Assembly: GCA_030674155.1 (NCBI GenBank)
Contig: CM060326.1
Coordinates: 44,212,374 to 44,257,976 of the forward strand
Source of the DNA: Stramonita haemastoma
Taxonomy: Eukaryota > Mollusca > Gastropoda > Neogastropoda > Muricidae
DNA length: 45,603 bases
Direction of reading: 5' to 3'
The notes under the pieces are model-generated. The model was not told where the DNA came from. It did not search any database and worked only from the letters and a program-made list of their open reading frames with translations. A program made the position numbers and the translations under genes. Positions 43,470 to 45,603 of this stretch are shown here, piece by piece (position 1 is the first letter of the stretch; the number at the start of each line of letters is the position of its first letter).

Positions 43470-43528
<59 letters not shown>

Positions 43529-44897
43529 CATGCGTGCGTGTGTGCATGCGTGCATGTGTGCATGTGTGTGTGTTTGTGTGCATGTATGTGTGCCTGCCTG
43601 GCTGTGTGTGTGTGTGTGTGTGTGCATTTGCCATGTGTGTCTCTGTTTGTGAATGCAGGCATATGTCCAAACATGAGGAAATGCAATGACTTCTCTGAAG
43701 TTTGAATACGGCTGCCAGTATAGGGTAGAGTAACTGAAAACAGGCGTACACACAAACTTCTCATCCAGTGTGTTGCCTACTCACGGTGATTCCTAGACTT
43801 GATGAGTGAGACAGAGTGCATACTATGGGTGACCCCCAGGGTGCAACTGTGCTTCTGTGGGCAAACACTCACAGAACTTCATTATGCAAACAAGTTAAAA
43901 CCTGTTCCACTTTTTGGAAGAGTAGGCCATTGTATGCTGGTGGGAATGGGTGACAAAATCCACAAAACTGCTTGCACACAGGGACTGGATGTAATAAAGC
44001 ACATAAGTGCTTATTCCATTATCTTTGAAATAATAATTTAAATACATGAAATAAATCATATAAAGCTGGTTGAATAAATTCCTTCTTCTTGTTTTTATTG
44101 TTGTTGTTGTTGTTGTTATTATCATTATTAATGTCATTATTGATACCCATATGGTAAGAGCATATTGTATTTTGTTTATTGCAGAAGCAAGTGACGAGGG
44201 CAAGAAGAAGCGCCTGATGGCCAGGATAAACGATTATTTGACCAGGGCTGAGGAGCTGAAGAAGATTGCAAAATCTCGGGAGGAAGGTACTGTGACCATG
44301 ACGCTGTTGATTTTGTCATAATGATATCGATAGTTATCTGGTGGTAGTCATTCATTATTCAGGGAGCCTGTGGTGGTAATGATTCTTTTTTAAAAAATTA
44401 TAGCGACTTCCCATGCCAATGCACACAGACTCACACAAACTCACAGACATTTGCATGCATGTACACATCAGACACGCATGCACATATACATGCACGAATG
44501 TGCACTCACACACACACACATACACGCACGCACACACACACATGCACGCACGCATGCACGCACACTAACACACGCACACTAACACTAACACTAACACACG
44601 CACATGTAGAAAATCAAAACTTTATAAAAAAAAAACCAAAAAACCCCTCGTTTATGGGAAACTTTTGTTTGTCCTACTTCTTCTCTTGTTATAAAATGTT
44701 GTTGTTGATGCTGAACATTATCATCGCTATTATCCCATCAATACACCCTGTGTGTTGCAGCCAACAAGCAGCACACACTGATCTCCATCGCTGACAACTC
44801 CACCGGCCACAGCTACGAAAACCTGTTTGGAAAATTCATCGATGAGAGAGTGACGTACGTGGAAGTGGAAGACCCTTACATTCACAGCAGACACCAG
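41805..44897 (+). CDS. MITD1: MITD1: MIT domain-containing protein 1 (5' part of the gene)
   Basis: Likely exon 1 is 41805-41851. Two certain exons are 44185-44286, encoding [20 protein letters not shown] (third helix of the MIT domain), and 44761-44897, encoding [20 protein letters not shown] and [16 protein letters not shown] (start of the PLD-like C-terminal domain). Donors are gtgaga, gtactg and gtatgg. The exon encoding the first MIT helices, phases 2 to 1, is not found and may lie in the gap at 43004-43103. Known family members bind ESCRT-III tails through the MIT domain and act at the midbody in cytokinesis. The remaining PLD-like exons lie beyond the window. Confidence 0.82.
42115..42184. 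repeat. (CA)n microsatellite
   Basis: Perfect CA tract in the presumed first MITD1 intron. 42185-42780 shows no exon that I can recognise. Confidence 0.95.
42785..42908. repeat. (TG)n with GTGTGGTG interruptions
   Basis: Imperfect TG tract close to the third gap. Confidence 0.93.
43004..43103. other. Assembly gap (100 N)
   Basis: Exactly 100 N, flanked on the right by a poly-A run. It may hide an early MITD1 exon. Confidence 0.99.
43200..43350. repeat. (TG)n compound microsatellite
   Basis: TG tract with CGCACACGTACACATG in the middle. Confidence 0.95.
43355..43472 (-). mobile_element. tRNA-derived SINE, 3' fragment
   Basis: TATATCAAGGATAATGGAAT and CCAATCCCCTTGTGTATGCA, the inverse of the family 3' end; followed directly by (TG)n. 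Confidence 0.75.
43473..43650. repeat. (TG)n with GCATGCG units
   Basis: TG tract grading into GTGCATGCGTGCG units. Confidence 0.95.
43885..44062 (+). mobile_element. tRNA-derived SINE, 3' half
   Basis: AAACCTGTTCCACTTTTTGG, GAGTAGGCCATTGTATGC and AGTGCTTATTCCATTATC, ending A-rich. Confidence 0.78.
44185..44286 (+). CDS. MITD1: MITD1 MIT-domain exon
   Basis: 102 bp, acceptor tattgcag, donor gtactg. Encodes the last MIT helix with the R..DY..RAEELKK pattern. Confidence 0.85.
44761..44897 (+). CDS. MITD1: MITD1 exon at the start of the PLD-like domain
   Basis: 137 bp, acceptor gttgcag, donor gtatgg. [12 protein letters not shown] and [13 protein letters not shown] are signature motifs of the MITD1 C-terminal domain. 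Its donor region is duplicated 84 bp downstream. Confidence 0.9.
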
Positions 44898-45030
44898 GTA
44901 TGGAAGTTTGTCTTCACTGCACTTTACTACTCTTTTCTTCTCTTGTTTTGAATTTAACCATACATTCACAGTAGACACCAGGTATGGAAGTTTGTCTTCA
45001 TTGCATTTCACTACTCTTTTTCTTCCCTTG
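44877..45030 (+). repeat. Tandem duplication of the MITD1 exon end and donor
   Basis: TACATTCACAGCAGACACCA followed by ggtatggaagtttgtcttca recurs at 44961 with an 84-bp period. The second copy reads through to a TGA and so is not an alternative coding end. Confidence 0.85.
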
Positions 45031-45219
45031 ATTTGGATTTTTTGTTGTTGTTGTTTTTGTTGTTGTTGCGTGGCTTGAGCTCTGAGGTTTAGCAAAAGAA
45101 GGATTTTGTGTACAGGCAACTATATGGCTACCACAAGGTTTGCTGCAAGTGCTCAAACCTTCTTCAAATTCACTCTAGTTGTGAGTTGGAAGCAGGTTTT
45201 TTGCAAGCAAATCTTTATC

Positions 45220-45603
45220 ATTACTGACGCATTGTCATTGCTATGTAGAGTGTGACAGGAACGTAGGGTGATTTTAGCTGTTACTGATGCGCTGATATTA
45301 CTATGTAGAGTTTAATAGGAATATAGGGTGATTATAATTATAGAATGTAGAGTTTAATAGGAATATAGGGTGATTTTAGCTGTTGTTGATGCACTGTCAT
45401 TGCTGTGTAGAGTTTAATAGGAACATAGGGTGAATTGAGCTGTTGTTGATGCACTGTCATTGCTATTGACGAGAAAATAGGGTGAAATTAGCTGTTGTTG
45501 ATGTACTGCCATTGCTATAATTGTAGAATGTAGAGTTTAATAGGAACATAGGGTGAATTTAGCTGTTGTTGATGTAACGTCATTGCTATAATTATAGAAT
45601 GTA
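45220..45603. repeat. Minisatellite of about 55-60 bp
   Basis: Units containing TAGAGTTTAATAGGAACATA, GGGTGAATTTAGCTGTTG and TTGATGCACTGTCATTGC. Runs off the window end. Confidence 0.88.

Overview
This is eukaryotic nuclear DNA, most likely from a lophotrochozoan and probably a marine gastropod mollusc. That is an inference from spliced metazoan genes with GT-AG introns, very dense (CA)n, (GA)n and (ATG)n microsatellites, several tRNA-derived SINE families and non-LTR retrotransposon remnants. No prokaryotic features, RNA genes or CRISPR arrays were seen. Nearly all of the long open frames are microsatellite read-through. The real coding sequence is short exons of 24-240 bp.

Three cellular genes are recognisable. 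(1) WDR17, a WD40-repeat plus alpha-solenoid protein, runs on the minus strand from 27928 down to 10201 in 18 visible exons or exon parts. It has lost its 5' end and its last exons to assembly gaps. A second copy of its first eight visible exons lies on the plus strand at 2935-8166. (2) SPATA4, a CH-like-domain testis/cilium-associated protein, is on the minus strand from 41546 to about 31293. (3) MITD1, an ESCRT-III-binding protein of cytokinesis, is on the plus strand. Its likely first exon is at 41805-41851, and MIT and PLD-like exons at 44185-44286 and 44761-44897 run off the window. SPATA4 and MITD1 are head to head, with 258 bp between start codons. WDR17 and SPATA4 are also neighbours in vertebrates.

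The window is four contigs joined by three 100-N gaps (9488-9587, 27929-28028, 43004-43103). The plus-strand arm 2953-9487 is the reverse complement of 21334-27928, and each arm stops exactly at a gap. That is a dovetail overlap: contig 1 belongs, inverted, after the right end of contig 2. The apparent 6.5 kb inverted WDR17 duplication is therefore most simply a mis-scaffolded overlap or haplotig. The right end of contig 1 is also full of single-base deletions.

The most striking biological signal is that tandem duplications repeatedly straddle exon-intron junctions. Eight junctions in three genes are involved: WDR17 exons 7, 9, 11, 12 and 18, SPATA4 exons 4 and 5, and the MITD1 PLD-start exon. 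Some are simple two-copy duplications. Others have grown into minisatellites of about a dozen to about thirty units, each carrying a copy of the real splice site. One is an in-frame 93-bp duplication that could add 31 residues to WDR17. A second notable element is a SINE whose head joins a tRNA-like 5' part to a 5S-rRNA-like internal promoter; many copies are present.

Layout: 1-2870 C/G-rich satellite and a decayed LINE; 2935-9487 inverted WDR17 5' arm; 9588-27928 WDR17 body with SINEs and satellites in its introns; 28029-31290 intergenic repeats and SINEs; 31293-41546 SPATA4 with minisatellites, a LINE insertion and SINEs; 41547-41804 shared promoter region; 41805-45603 MITD1.
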